A stretch of 64,000 bases of DNA. It comes from Malania oleifera (Eukaryota; Streptophyta; Magnoliopsida; Santalales; Ximeniaceae). The stretch lies in assembly GCF_029873635.1 (NCBI RefSeq), contig NC_080423.1:94283691-94347690 (forward strand), given 5' to 3'. A program made the translations under genes and the position numbers. The notes below the pieces were generated by a model that saw nothing but the letters and a program-made list of their open reading frames with translations, did not search any database and had not been told where the DNA came from. This document shows positions 22,032 to 34,725 of the stretch, one piece after another; positions within the stretch are counted from its first letter, which is position 1; the number at the start of each line of letters is the position of its first letter.

Positions 22032-23883
22032 TGTAACATCCTTCTAATAAAATAAAATCTTTTCCCCTATTTTGATATCAAATATCAACCTAAACAGCGG
22101 AAAGCCACATACATAAACATAATCACATAAATTACAATAGCAGAGCGTCTATTTATCCCATAAATCATACATATATTGCTGTTCTCCTCAAAACTATTCC
22201 CTACTGACGTCAGGGCATACAAAAATACTACCCAAAAATACTACTCACCCTTAACTAGACAGACTAACAGTCCTTCTACTTGCGAGCCTGATCCGCTCGC
22301 CTAACTGGTTCACCTGAAAAATAATTCAAAAGTGGGGTGAGACGACGCTCAGTAAGACGAAACATGTTATTACTAGTGTGTGGCTACTGAGTTATATTTC
22401 TATATGAATAATCTGATTTAAAAGTAATATCATGGATAACTGAAATTGTAAATGCTAGTATAAAGAACATATATTAAAACTATATAAATTTACTATTCAT
22501 AATGCCACTACTATTTTTGGAAATTTACATATACTTGTAATATTTGAGAAAATTTCCCTGGATGGTTGTATGTCATGATTTAACCCCTTATGACAGAGTT
22601 GTGCAGCCCGAAGGCAGGACCTATCCTGGCTGGCTGACCAAGGTAAGTCAACGGAACTCCGACAGTCTAATCGGTCCCCTTAATCCATATTTGATGGAGA
22701 GCCTATCCTGACATGGGCACGATCGACCTCATACCACTTACTGTCTGAGTAAAGTGGTTGCACTCTGAATTGAATGTCTGTAGCTACGGTATCGTGCTCT
22801 GCTGAATTTGATCCATCAGGGTCTCATACTATATAGGTAATTCATATCTATAACATACTGTTTTACCATGATTTCTGAAATAACCATAACCCTATAGAAT
22901 TTATCTGAAATTCTAAATTATTTGATTGAAAACTGATTTTTGTATAATTGAACTGTTATCTGTATAATTGAATATCGGGGCGTTATGGTACTGAAAAATT
23001 GATTATTCTGAAATTACTGAAAAAATATATATTTTTTAGTATACTATATATTGAAAGTCCTATATTCTATAAACGTATAAATATCATGGTATTTCTATTC
23101 ATAAACTGTAAACATGGAATTCATGGTTTGTATAAATATGGTACTGTACTCTAATCAACTCAAGCCACACTAATAAATATTATTATAATCAGGCTTTGAA
23201 AACTGTATATATATAATTTGAATAATAACTTGATAACAACCTGTATTTTGTACTGAAATCATAATGAAGTTTCGTAGCACAACATGTTCCCCTTACCTGA
23301 CTACTGGAAAGCCTCTACTGAATATTTGTCCTACACCCGCAGGGTTTCCCACTCAACTCCCTGAAAACAACATTCACTAGAACAACACATCATTATTTCT
23401 CTCTCTACTTCACTTCCTACAACTGTTGGAAAGCCTAATTTCGAATAAAAGACCTTACCCTGAAACTAGGGAGAAATTCAACTCGATCCTACCGACGATC
23501 CGCCCCTGGAGAGAAATTTGTCAACAGCGTCATGGTGGCCTCAGATCGTCAATACGGCGACTGACAGGGCTAAAATCGAAGAGGGATGGAGGAGAGACCG
23601 TAGAGAGAGAAAAAAGAGAGTTTCTATTGAAAATCCTTCGTAAAAATCCGAGGGTTACACTATTTATACTGCGGCCTTTGTCGACGAGTCACGTCATCTC
23701 GTCAACGAGTCTAAGAAGCAATTCGTCGATGAACTCTCCCCTTCATTGAAGAAATTAAGAATCGCCCAAAACATCCTCTCGGTATCTTCTCATCGACGAA
23801 ATTCAGAATCGCCTCCTTCTATTTCTGTTTCCATTTCCCTCCCTCTTTATTATTTAAATATCATTATTCTTCGTGTCGTTACA
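22032..23883 (-). repeat. solo LTR of the TGTAAC family (copy 1)
   Basis: 1852 bases with ends TGTAACATCC and GTCGTTACA, between ataag (22027-22031) and gtaag (23884-23888). A TATAAATA box (minus) is at 23661-23668, with TTCGTCGACGAA-type motifs upstream of it in transcript direction (23675-23800). Block order matches copies 2-4. The frames at 23426-23967 and 24182 lie in or next to LTR sequence and are not believed. Confidence 0.85.
23661..23668 (-). promoter_or_regulatory. TATA box of solo LTR copy 1
   Basis: Minus strand TATAAATA in the context 'gcag-tataaata-gtg', the same as in copy 2 (41423-41430). Confidence 0.65.
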
Positions 23884-24475
23884 GTAAGTGCCCTGATATG
23901 CTTCAGTTGTAACCATAGGTTGTATAAGGTATCAGAGCAGAGGGGTGCTACTTGTATACGAAGGTAATCACCCCAATCCTTAGGAACTCTCATTTTATTA
24001 AAATACGCCGCATGTATGTGAGTAGGGACAGAGAATGGTTTTATAACTTTGATTAATTTGTAAATGATGATTATATATTTGTACACAAACCTCATGAGAG
24101 CCACACACTGGTGCTAATCTATTCTGACTTACTAAGATGTGTCTCACCCGATATGAATTTTATCTTTTTTAGGACCTTTGCGTGATCAAGCTCAGTGAAC
24201 TCGAGGTTGGTGTAGCATTTTTAAGAGAGAGAGGGTATACACTTTGGTTATATTTTTGGGGTTGTAATATATTTATGTTTTCTGAGATGTATAAGTTTGA
24301 AAATATTGGATGTTTGGGAATACTATTTTGGGATATATATAGAACTTTGGTATGTTATAAAGGATTTAGTTTATTTTTTCGATGTGCAAATGATATTAGG
24401 GTATCAGATATAGGTGAATTAAACATGTGGCACTCGGGTCCCACTTGGCGGGTTCGGGGCATCACACTAAGACCT
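23884..24475 (+). repeat. gypsy-like LTR remnant, right part
   Basis: It resumes the interrupted unit ('ccctgatatgcttcag ... gtatcagagcagaggggtgc') and ends near 24470 with 'gggttcggggcatcaca', a plausible LTR terminus. No coding sequence is recognised. Confidence 0.45.
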
Positions 24476-24854
24476 ATACCTAATGGCTATTTAGGGTCAA
24501 CACGAGACCTATATCTAAACCTAATCCAACCTTGACCAATCCCTAGTCAAACCCCAATCCAATTTTGATCAAACCACTCATAAACCTAGCCTTAACCTTG
24601 ATCCAAGCCTAACTCAACCTTAGTTAAATCAAACCCAAACCCAAATCTCACTTTTTTGGTGGGAAGAAAAAGAGAAAAGGACATAAAATAAAATAAAATA
24701 AAATAAAAGAATAGAAAAGGAAAAAGGGAGGTTAAGAAAGGCTGAGAATAAAATACAAGAAAAAGGAACTTGGGGCTAGTGTGTTAATTGGTTTGAACGA
24801 AGACAAAAGAAACAAGAGAGAGCTAAAAAAAATTGTATTTTTTTTATGCTTTCA
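24476..24854. other. unassigned sequence with simple repeats
   Basis: No gene. It has a drifting series of cctaacc / tcaaaccc-like words (24490-24640) followed by a purine-rich stretch with (AAAAT)n at about 24683-24708. Confidence 0.5.
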
Positions 24855-25097
24855 TTCATTATATGCATGTGTTTATTGAAGCTTAGACCCGTTCAAGAAT
24901 CGTTACTATACATTCATGTCTTATCATAAATGTGAGACAAATCAATTAATATTCAATTAATTATTAGTCATACTATGTAAATTAATAATTAATTGAACAT
25001 GTTAATTATTTTTTTCATTTACAATTTGTGATGTTTGTATTCCAACCATTCTTAAATTGTCCAATGTGTGGATAGTTTAAGAAGTTGTATTTACATT
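24855..25097 (+). mobile_element. old CACTA fragment, left part
   Basis: Collinear with 47390-47622 of the larger CACTA element ('cgaagcttagacccgttcaa', 'gatgtttgtatt', 'aagttgtatttacatt'). It is interrupted at 25097 by the gag-only element and continues at 34726. Confidence 0.8.
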
Positions 25098-26780
25098 TGT
25101 TAGACGTCCTAGCCCAGGAGTATATAGTCCAGAGGGGGGGGGGGTGAATGGACTCTTTTGTGGAATTACAAATTTTTTCTACAAAATAAAACACTTGATA
25201 AGACGCAATCAATTATATCACAATATATGAAATTTAAATCATACACAAAACAAACAATAAGAAGTATAGGGAGAGAAAATCAACACCGGTATTTTTACGT
25301 GGTTTGGCACCAAGCCTACATCCACTCCTTGAGACCAACTCAAGGATTCCACTATGCGATCTCCTTCACTGGCAGAGAAGCCTTACAACTCGGGAACAAA
25401 TTCCTACCCGCTCACCAAGAGCCTCTTCGGTTCACAAAGAACCTTTACCAAATGGTCCACAAAGAACTTTACAAGAAGATGATAGAAATATAATTTGTTA
25501 CTCCTCAAATGAGAAAATATTAAATACAAAGCAAACCCCACACTATCTCTCAAGTAATGAATCAAAAAAAATTTAAGAGCAAGAGAGAATGAGCACTTGT
25601 GAATGAAGAACAACAATGCAAAGTATTAGGTGCTTAGGTTTTGGTGTAAAAAAATATTTTTCACTCTTCAAAACCATGTTAATACAAGTTTAATAGCTTG
25701 TATTTATAGCCCAAGAGCCTTAGGAGCCGTTAACTAGCTGTTGGGGGGAAGAAAAGATATTTTACTTGCCAAACTAGTTGTTTTCCGCCGGTTAGCGTCA
25801 TTCTGCCCGTTGGACTCGTCAACAAATCTTTTGTGTTCGTCAACGATGTTCGTCAACGAGGTCCTTGAATAAGAAAAAGTGATAAATATTAAGGTCGTGT
25901 CATTTTGTCTTAGCTTTCCAGGGACACTAAGATCATCCCATTTGGAATTTTATAGGAAAAGTTATGCCCAAAATACCGTAAGGTGTTCAAGACTCAAGGC
26001 TGCACTACGGTGGTGACGATTGCTTTGTTTTTCCTTGTCAAAAAGTGTTTTAATGACTCAAAACATTCTTAGAAAAAAGTATATGAAATATATTAAGTCT
26101 AATGAAGATTAAAACTTGTCCAAATGAGTTTGCTTTTGAATATAAGATATCTTAATTAATAAAACACGTTTGAAAACCCATTTTGATATCTTATATGCAT
26201 AGTATGTCCTTTTATAAATATACTTGACTTTCTTTGAACCTTTAGGACATAAAACTTGTTTTAACACAATCAGGACTAAGTATAAAAATGTTCTTAAAAC
26301 TAGGATGTTAAAAACTTGTCCATTTAAAAACATATTTGAGTTTTAGGATTCATTTGACAAACTCTTGTTTTAACTTAGAAAACTATGAATTGTGAGTTTG
26401 TTACTTTTGTGCAGATCCTATATGCTCACGTGTCCTAGTATACTTATGCAATGGCTCAACTCTTACTTAGAAATCATGTAAGACACATACCACAAGAGTT
26501 ACAATACGCACTCACTCACATAACCCTTATTACAATTAATTTATACACAATAAAAATTTTAGGATATGCTTTGGTGCTTCTGAGTAAGCGTCCTTTCGAT
26601 CTTTCCTATTTGATGTCTACTCGGTCCGATCTTTGCTTCTGATTTGGTACTTCCATGTATCCGACACTTTGTACCTGTACTAAATAAGATCTGCAAAGAT
26701 AGGAAAACACTAGGAACAAAATATAGGTTAATATTATCAAAACACATTAAATTATGATGGTGTAGTCACTAAGGCTAACA
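25098..26780 (-). repeat. left (3') LTR of the second gag-only element
   Basis: It begins TGTTAGACGTCCTAGCCC and ends ctaaggctaaca, followed by a polypurine tract. A TATAAATA box (minus) is at 25701-25708, with gttcgtcaacgaggtcc-type motifs upstream of it (25800-25870). It matches 31301-32922 closely. The frames 25158-25616, 26109 and 26451 are shadows. Confidence 0.88.
25701..25708 (-). promoter_or_regulatory. LTR TATA box
   Basis: Minus strand TATAAATA, with the same box at 31914-31921 in the other LTR. Confidence 0.65.
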
Positions 26781-27380
26781 TTCTCCCCCTTTTTGATAAT
26801 ATCTAACCTATTACTAATTTACTTAATCTTTGCATTTGTATTTATACTAATTATGACTTGATATGCAAAGATAAGCTTACCTAAAACCATTAATGGGTTG
26901 TTATCATCAAAACAGTGCAGTTAAGCACACATAACCTCTAAGGCTAAAATTCTCCCCCTTTTTGATGATGACAAACCATTGGTGTTCTCCTATAGGGTGA
27001 AATTTAAAGCTCCCCCTTAATTTATGCATATTCTAGAATGGTACTAAAATATGCTCCCCTTTACTTTACGCATATAAGGTGTAAAAATATTTAACTATAT
27101 TTTTCATATCTATTAGATCTTTAAACATGCATGCCATAAAATAGAAAGTTCATGTAAGATAAAACAAGTAAGCAATTAGAACTTTCATATTATCTTTGAA
27201 TTACCACATGCATAGCCCACATGCATTTTACATGCATTTCACTTCTCCTCCACACATAGCACCACAAAACATTCTCTTAACAAAGAGGACACCAAAATAT
27301 CTTCTCCCCTTTTGATCATCATAAAAAAGAGAGAGTACAATTTATTTTACCTAAAAATGATTTCTCCCCCTTAATCTAAG
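26781..27380 (-). other. series of polypurine tracts
   Basis: Complementary tracts follow at 26781 (ttctccccctttttga), 26950 (ttctccccctttttga), 27010 (gctccccctt), 27052 (gctcccctttac), 27301 (cttctccccttttga) and 27362 (tttctccccctta). The first two are each preceded by an LTR-end-like word, ggctaaca and ggctaaaa. Confidence 0.75.
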
Positions 27381-29600
27381 ATTCCATGGTGGTGAGGTGA
27401 GTGTGTGCTAAACACATATACTAAAATTTTGGGTGCTAAACCATAATATATTAGAAAAGCCTAGATTGGCTTCCTTCCAAACTCATGAATGATGATTCAG
27501 AAGTTAAACCATTTGTTGTAAATCAGTCATTCAATGATCATTCAAGAATGAACATTTTCAAAATAAGCACAAAATATTCATGCTTATAATTTAAGCATGG
27601 TAAATGTGTCCAAACAATTTGGTAAAGAAAATGTGTATAATTTAGAGCATTCTAGGAAAATTCAAAGGATTATTGCAAATTTTGCATGTTTTTCAATATT
27701 GCATACAATGTTTAGAATTTGACATGCACCACTATCGATTCAATTATTCAGCATGCATTATAAGAAAAATTCATAAAGTTCAACCCACATGCAATGGATT
27801 TCAAGCCATGATCATTTTACATGCAAAGACTTATAATTACCAATGAATTTTCATGCAAATGATCTTTTTATCATGCATCATTTATAAATATTCATTAATG
27901 ACAATGTGCATGAACTAGTCTAAGTGACCACTTAAAGTTAAAACACTAAGTTCAACTTGGTCACCATACTGATACTGCATAAGACTTTCAAAATTATTTA
28001 GAATTTAAAAATGAGTCTTATGAAGTCATAATTTCAGTTGACTAGCTAGCATGTATGTCTAAAATAGATAAATGAATTCAACATGCTAGACCCTAATCAA
28101 CTACCAGCATGCAATGCACAAATCTGCATCGGCCAAGTAGATGACGTTCAAATCAAGCATGCAGTTCAGTATATTCAATCAATATAAACTATTCATCAAA
28201 TAATATAACATTTAGAAAGTAATGGATAGTAAACGTTCAGTTTACATGAAGCATCCAATATGTAAAAAAAAGATATTTCCAAAATAAGCACAATACACTG
28301 AAGTATTTATTGGATGAACTTTAAATTTGCTACTTCCCCTCAATTATACAGCCCAAGCACAAAAATTTTATGATCTTTTCAATATATTAATTATTTAAGC
28401 TTCAAGATGAGTTTAGGGCTATATGTGCAAAGTCTATAATTAATTCGCAAAAGGTCAATTTTGTATGATGGACAAAATATGCTATATTTTAAGATATTCG
28501 TACAAAAACATATGTATATAGCATTTAAAAAATTATTTAACTAGTTAAGATCCTTTGTCCATTTAGGGGCTTTACTTAAGTATGCAATAACCAATACTAT
28601 CATATAATAACTAATCATAATGATATATATATTAAGCGATATAGATTGGATGTTTGACTAAAGTTCTCATATTGGCTTGATTTTCCTAAGGTTCTTAGTA
28701 TAATAATAATGTATACTAAAATTTAAAATTTTAAGCACAAAACAATATTTAAGCATTTAAAACATTATTACCCCTTATAACCTAACAAGAATCTTATGAG
28801 TAAAAAAAAATTTCTTTTAAGATATCTCATAAGATAGCATGCAAATATAACCCATGATTTGTTAATGAATTTAACACAAAATGTAAATCATGAATCATGG
28901 CATGAGATAAAGTAGGAGGAAAATAAACCTTTCTAATTAACTTGGCTTTATTTGACAATGCTCTTAGAAAGACATGTTCTCCTAATTTGCCACTAATGGG
29001 AAGGTATTCCTCAAACATATGATATCACAAATAAATGCTTTATTTTAGAATGCCACTTGTTGTTATGATTATTTTTACTAAAACTCAATTCATGAATGCT
29101 ATGTTTAGATATTCTACTATGTATTCAAACAAGAGCATATATCATCAAAACGAATTATGTGACTAAGAAATACATCTCTTTTCCATAAGAGATGGATTTA
29201 CCTATCATAGCATGTCTTTGAACTTAAATTCAAAACCCTAAAAACCTATATGAGAAAAACAAGGTATTTCCATTTAATAAACTTAGAGAACATGCTATTT
29301 ATCCCATAAGTAATAGCCAACATTTTCAAAAAGAAACCGATTGATAATGACATATACAATTAAAACATCACATTGGTTTTATAATTTGAACTCATCAATA
29401 TTGGCATGTTTTTCAAAAGTTCCAAACAAAGTAATTTAAACGATTCAAAATTTGGTATTTTTCGCTTATTAAATACTTTTATATGGTGGGGTTTAAATCT
29501 ACCTTAACCTAATTCCTAATACTAGGTCCTAAGGAAACAATTCAAAGAGCTCATGCGTTTCCTTTTGCTACCTATTCCTCCTTGGCTCACAATGGATTTT
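27381..29600 (-). other. long noncoding internal region of the gag-only element
   Basis: About 2.2 kb of AT-rich sequence between gag and the polypurine tracts. I see no reading frame and no pol motif on either strand. Its 3' half (up to 28260) is repeated at 33500-34398. It may hold the remains of a deleted pol or be filler. Confidence 0.6.
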
Positions 29601-29610
29601 TCTTCACAAC

Positions 29611-31238
29611 CTATTCCATTTTTCTTTCTTTGCCTCTAACTCCTCTAAATGGACAAAAATATCTAACATGACCATTTCTTTCACAATATAGACAAATCTT
29701 GTTTTCATGTGAGGGTCTTGACTTATTTGCATTATTTTTGCTTGTTGAGGCAAAACCTTGTGATTTATAAGAGGATTTTGAATTCTTTTTAGAAACATTA
29801 TTTTTCTTAACTTCCAAAGATTTATTTATGTTTTCTTTTCCTCTTATGATTTTACCATGATTTTCAACTTTGTTTTTCAAGAGAGTATTTTCTTTCAAAA
29901 TATTTTCAATTTTATTTTTCAAAATTCCTACTTCCCCATGAAGAATTTCATGGTATTTTTGAGCTTTTTCCATAAGCTCCTCATTTTCCCTTTTTAAAGA
30001 GCAGTTTTCTTCTTTCAAAATAGAACAAAGACAAGGTTCCTTGCCTTTAGATTTTGATAATTTTCCTACTAAATTTTCAATCTTTTCTTTCAAAGTTTCA
30101 TGCTCTTTTTGAGAATTTAAAGCAAACTCTTCATTTATCCTTTTAAGGGATTTATTTTCTTCTTTCAAAGAAAATTCCATTTGTTTTGACAAAGCAAGCT
30201 CTTTCTCAACATTTTTGTTCTTCATTTTTACTAAAAGTAATTCATCAAACAATTTAACACAACTATTCACAATTTCATCATATGAAGGTGCATAATCCTC
30301 CTCATCCGAACTTACTTCATCTTCTTGTTCATTAGCCATGAAGCAAGGATGTGCTTCTTTATCGTTTTCATCATCGGTGGCTAATCCATCGATTTGATCC
30401 CAAGTAGCACCATTTATGGCATTATGATCCCCATTTAGAAAATTTTCTTCATTTTGATTTAGGGGGCAATTTATCATGTCACGCCTAGAATTAGTACAAT
30501 CGCGACATTCAATGCATGACTCTTCTTTTTCTTTTTGTTGCGTTCTTTTACTTAAAAGTTTCTTAACTTCTCTTGTGAAGAATGCAATATCATTATTTTC
30601 AATTATTTCTTGTTGATTAATACAAGATGATTTTAAGACAAAACCATTTTCTATTTGAGGTTTTTCTAGATTTCTTACTTCTTCAATGGTCATAGATGAC
30701 TTATGTAAAGATTGGAGAATTTTTTAAATATAATCTTCTAATGAATAAATTCTACCAAATGCTTTCAAGTTGTTTATGAGGCGTGTGAACCGAGTGAGCA
30801 TGGAAGAAATTTCTTCACCATCATTTAATTTAAATATTTCATATTCTCTAACTAGCATGCATATTTTTGATTGTTCATTTTGTGATGTGTTTCCATAGAT
30901 GTTTTCAAGTACATCCCACATTTCTTTTGCGGTTTGATATTCACAAATAAGACTATGTACATCATCATTTAAACCACAAAGAATAATATGCTTTGCTTTA
31001 AAATTTAGTTCAACTAACCTTTTTTCACTTGGTGATTGTTCCAATAAAGTCTTTGGAATATTCTCATTTTTCTTTGTGATTGAGAAGTCTCCTTTGGAGA
31101 TGATCTCCCACAAATCAAGTCATATGCTTGAATGAATACGGACATTTGATTTTTCCATGCGTGGTAGTTTGAACCGTTGAACATCGGTGGTTGATAAATG
31201 GATTGTCCATATGAAGAGGTGCTCATCGAATATTCCAT
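29611..31238 (-). pseudogene. gag: Gag of the second gag-only element, one frameshift and one stop
   Basis: The start is taken at 31238, just inside the primer site. The first part runs to about 31100, then a frameshift moves into the frame ending at 30724 (UBN2-type gag region, K-E-M-W-D-V-L and T-R-F-T-R-L-I-N-N-L). After one stop (30724-30726) the same frame continues to 29611. Features: acidic region, long Glu/Lys coiled coil (about 30290-29830), and a C-terminal zinc knuckle C-x2-C-x4-H-x4-C (CLYCERNGHVRYFC, near 29680). About 540 codons in all. It is related in design to the Sirevirus Gags but distinct from both. Confidence 0.85.
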
Positions 31239-31271
31239 TTGATCTTTTACGCTCTGGATTTTACTCTGTAA

Positions 31272-31298
31272 ATACAAGCTCCTCACTCTGATACAACT
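31272..31298 (-). other. primer binding site of the second gag-only element
   Basis: The minus strand reads TTGTATCAGAGTGAGG two bases after the LTR end (31301), close to the tRNA-Met type TGGTATCAGAG. It fixes the orientation. Confidence 0.7.
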
Positions 31299-31300
31299 TG

Positions 31301-32922
31301 TTAGATGTCCTAGCCCGGGAGTATATAGTCCAGAGGGGGGGTGAATGGACTCTTTTGTGGAATTACAAATTTTTTCTACAAAATAAAACACTTGACAAGA
31401 TGCAAGCAATTATATCACAACATATGAAATTTAAATCATACACAAGACAAGTAATAAAGAGTATAGGGAGAGAAAATCAACACCGGTATTTTTACATGGT
31501 TCGGCACCAAGCCTACATCCACGCCTTCAGAACAACTCAAGGATTCCACTATACGATCTCCTTCACCGGCGGAGAAGCCTTACAACTCTAGAACAAATTC
31601 CTACCTGCTTACCAAGAGCCTCTTCGGTTCACAAAGAACCTTCACCAAATGGTCCACAAAGAACTTTACAAGAATATGATAGAAATATAATTTGTTACTC
31701 CTCAAATGAGCAAATATTAAATTCAAAGCAAACCTCACACTATATCTCAAGTAATGAATCAAACACAATTAAGGAGCAAGAAAGACTGAGCGCTTGTGAA
31801 TGAAGAATAACAATGCAAAGTGCTAGGTGCTTAGGTTTTGGTGTAAAAAAATATTTTTCACTAAGAATGATCAAAAGCCTTCAAAACCAAGTTAATACAA
31901 GTCTAATAACTTGTATTTATAGCCCAAGAGCCTTAGGAGCCGTTAACTAGTCGTTGGGGGGAAGAAAAGATATTTTATTTGACAAACTAGCCATTTTCCG
32001 CCCGTTAGCGTCATTCTGCCCGTTGGACTTCTCGACGAATACCCTGTGTTCGTCGACGAGGTCCCTAAATTAGAAAAATTCATAAAAATGAAAGTTGTGG
32101 AATTTTGTCTTAGATTTCTAGGGATACCAAGATTGTCCCATTTGCACTACAGTAGACACGATTGCTTTGTTTTTCCTTGTCAAAAAGTGTTTTAATGACT
32201 CAAAACATTCTTGGACAAAAGTATATGAAATATATTAAGTCTAATGAAGATTAAAACTTGTCCAAATGAGTTTGCTTTTGAATATAAGATATCCTAATTA
32301 ATAAAACACGTTTGAAAACCCATTTTGATATCTTATATGCTTAGTATGTCCATTTATAAATATACTTGACTTTCTTTGAACCTTTAGGACATAAAACTTG
32401 TTTTAACACAATCGGGACTAAGTATAAAAATGTTCTTAAAACTAGGATGTTAAAAACATGTCCATTTAAAAACATATTTGAGTTTTAGGATTTATTTGAC
32501 AAACTCTTGTTTTAACTTAGAAAACTATGAATTGTGAGTTTGTTACTTTTGTGCAGATCCTATATGCTCATGTGTCCTAGTATGCTTATGCAATGGCTCA
32601 CCTCTCACTTAGAAATCATGCAAGACACATATCGCAAGAGTTACAATACGCACTCACTCACACAACCCTTATTACAATTAATTTATACACAATACAAATT
32701 TTAGGATATGCTTTGGTGCTTCCGAGTCAGCGTCCTTTTTATCTTTCCTATTTGATGTCTACTCGGTCCGATCTTTGCTTCTGATTTGATACTTCCATAT
32801 ATCTTACACTTTGCACCTGTACTAAATAAGATCTGCAAAGATAAGAAAACACTAGGAATAACATATAGGTTAATATTATCAAAACACATTAAATAATGAT
32901 GGTGTAACCATTAAGGCTAACA
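31301..32922 (-). repeat. middle LTR of the second gag-only element
   Basis: Begins TGTTAGATGTCC and ends taaggctaaca, near-identical in layout to 25098-26780. TATAAATA (minus) is at 31914-31921 and gttcgtcgacgaggtcc at about 32048. It serves as 5' LTR to the gag on its left, yet also has polypurine-side sequence on its right. Confidence 0.88.
31914..31921 (-). promoter_or_regulatory. LTR TATA box
   Basis: Minus strand TATAAATA. This copy lies upstream of the gag at 31238 and would drive it. Confidence 0.65.
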
Positions 32923-34398
32923 TTCTCCCCCTTTTTGATAATATCTAACCTATTACTAATTTACTTAATCTTTGCATTTGTATTTATACTAATCATGGCT
33001 TGATACGCAAAGATAAGCTTACCTAGAACCACTAATGGGTTGTTATCATCAAAACAGTGCAGTTAAGCTCACATAACCTCTAAGGCTAAAATTCTCCTCC
33101 TTTTTTATGATGACAAACCATTGGTGTTCTCCTACAGGGTGAAATTTAAAGCTCCCCCTTAATATATGCTTATTCTAGAATGGTACTAAAATATGCTCCC
33201 CTTTACTTTACGCATATAAGGTGTAAAAATATTTAACTATATTTTTCATATTTATTAGATCTTTAAACATGCATGCCATAAAATAGAAAGTTCATGTAAG
33301 ATAAAAAAAGTAAGCAATTAGAACTTTCATATTATCTTTGATTACCACATGCATAGCCCACATGCATTTTACATGCATTTCACTTCTCCTCCACACATAA
33401 CACCACACAACATTCTCTTAACAAAAAGGACACCAAAATATCTTCTTCCCCTTTGATCATCATCAAAAAGAGAGAGGTACAATTTATTTTACCTAAAAAT
33501 GATTTCTCCCCCTTAATCTAAGATTTCATGGTGGTGAGGTGAGTGTGTGCTAAACACATATACTAAAATTTTGGGTGCTAAACTATAATATTAGAAAAGC
33601 CTAGATTGGCTTCCTTCCAAACTCATGAATGATGATTCAGAAGTTAAACCATTTGTTGTAGATCAGTCATTCAATGATTATTCAAAAATGAACATTTTCA
33701 AAATAAGCACAAAATATTCATGCTTATAATTTAAGCATGGTAAATGTGTCCAAACAATTTGGTAAAGAGCATGTGTATAATTTAGAGCATTATGGGAAAA
33801 TTCAAAGGATTATTGAAAATTTTGCATGTTTTTCAATATTGCATACAATGTTTAGGATTCAACATGCACTACTACTGATTCAATTATTCAACATGCGTTA
33901 TAAAAAAATTTATAAAGTTCAACCCACATGCAATGGATTTCAAGCCATGATCATTTAACATACAAAGACCTATATTTACCGATGAATCTTCATGCAAAAG
34001 ATCTTTTTATCATGCATCATTTATAAATATTCATTAATGACAATGTGCATGAACCAGTCTAAGTCACCACTTAAGGTTAAAACACTAAGTTCAACTTGGT
34101 CACCATACTGATACTGCATAAGACTTTCAAAATTATTTAGAATTTAAAAATAAGTCTTATGAAGTCATAATTTCAGTTGACTAGCTAGCATGTATGTCTA
34201 AAATAGATAAATGAATTCAACATGCTAGACCCTAATCAACTACCAGCATGCAATGCACAAATCTGCATCGGCCAAGTAGATGACGTTCAAATCAAGCATG
34301 CAGTTCAGTATATTCAATCAATATAAACTATTCATCAAATAATATAACATTTAGAAAGTAATGGATAGTAAGCGTTTAGTTCACTTGAAGCGTCCAAT
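32923..34398 (-). repeat. duplicate of the polypurine-side internal region
   Basis: Collinear with 26781-28260, including the series of polypurine tracts. It ends at 'cgtccaata', where the left copy continues 'tgtaaaaaaaag' but this copy jumps into LTR sequence 'agatctgcttctgatttgg'. The gag and primer site of this second unit are missing. The 73-residue frame at 33737 is spurious. Confidence 0.85.
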
Positions 34399-34720
34399 AA
34401 GATCTGCTTCTGATTTGGTACTTTCATGTATCTAACACTTTGTACCTGTACTAAATAAGATTTGCAAAGATAAGAAAACACTAGGAACAACATATAGGTT
34501 AATATTTTCAAAACACATTAAATAATGATGGTGTAGCCACTAAGGCTGACATTCTCCCCCTTTTTGATAATGTCTAACCTATTACTAATTTACTTAATCT
34601 TTGCATTTGTATTTATACTAATCATGGCTTGATATACAAAGATAAGCTTACCTAGAATCACTAATGGGTTGTTATCATCAAAACAGTGCAGTTAAGCTCA
34701 CATAGCCTTTAAGGCTAAAA
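34399..34720 (-). repeat. LTR fragment and extended right terminus
   Basis: 34399-34551 matches the U3-side end of the LTR (equivalent to 26628-26780). 34552-34720 matches the 169 bases that normally lie internal to it (26781-26949), and stops at ggctaaaa, directly before where the second polypurine tract would be. CACTA sequence follows after atatt. Confidence 0.8.
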
Positions 34721-34725
34721 ATATT

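Larger units (their letters stand above)
25098..34720 (-). mobile_element. second gag-only LTR element (minus strand) in LTR-internal-LTR-internal-LTR layout
   Basis: It is inserted in the CACTA fragment with flanks acatt (25093-25097) and atatt (34721-34725). In plus coordinates: LTR 25098-26780; internal with gag 26781-31300; LTR 31301-32922; a second copy of the polypurine-side internal region 32923-34398; an LTR fragment 34399-34551; and 169 further bases to 34720. No pol is present, so it is non-autonomous. The tandem layout suggests unequal recombination between LTRs followed by a deletion at 34398/34399. Confidence 0.82.

Noticed and set aside
25158-25616. Overlapping frames in the LTR at 25098 and again at 31298-31591
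   Set aside because: They lie in LTR leader sequence and owe their similarity to the LTRs being copies; no domain seen.
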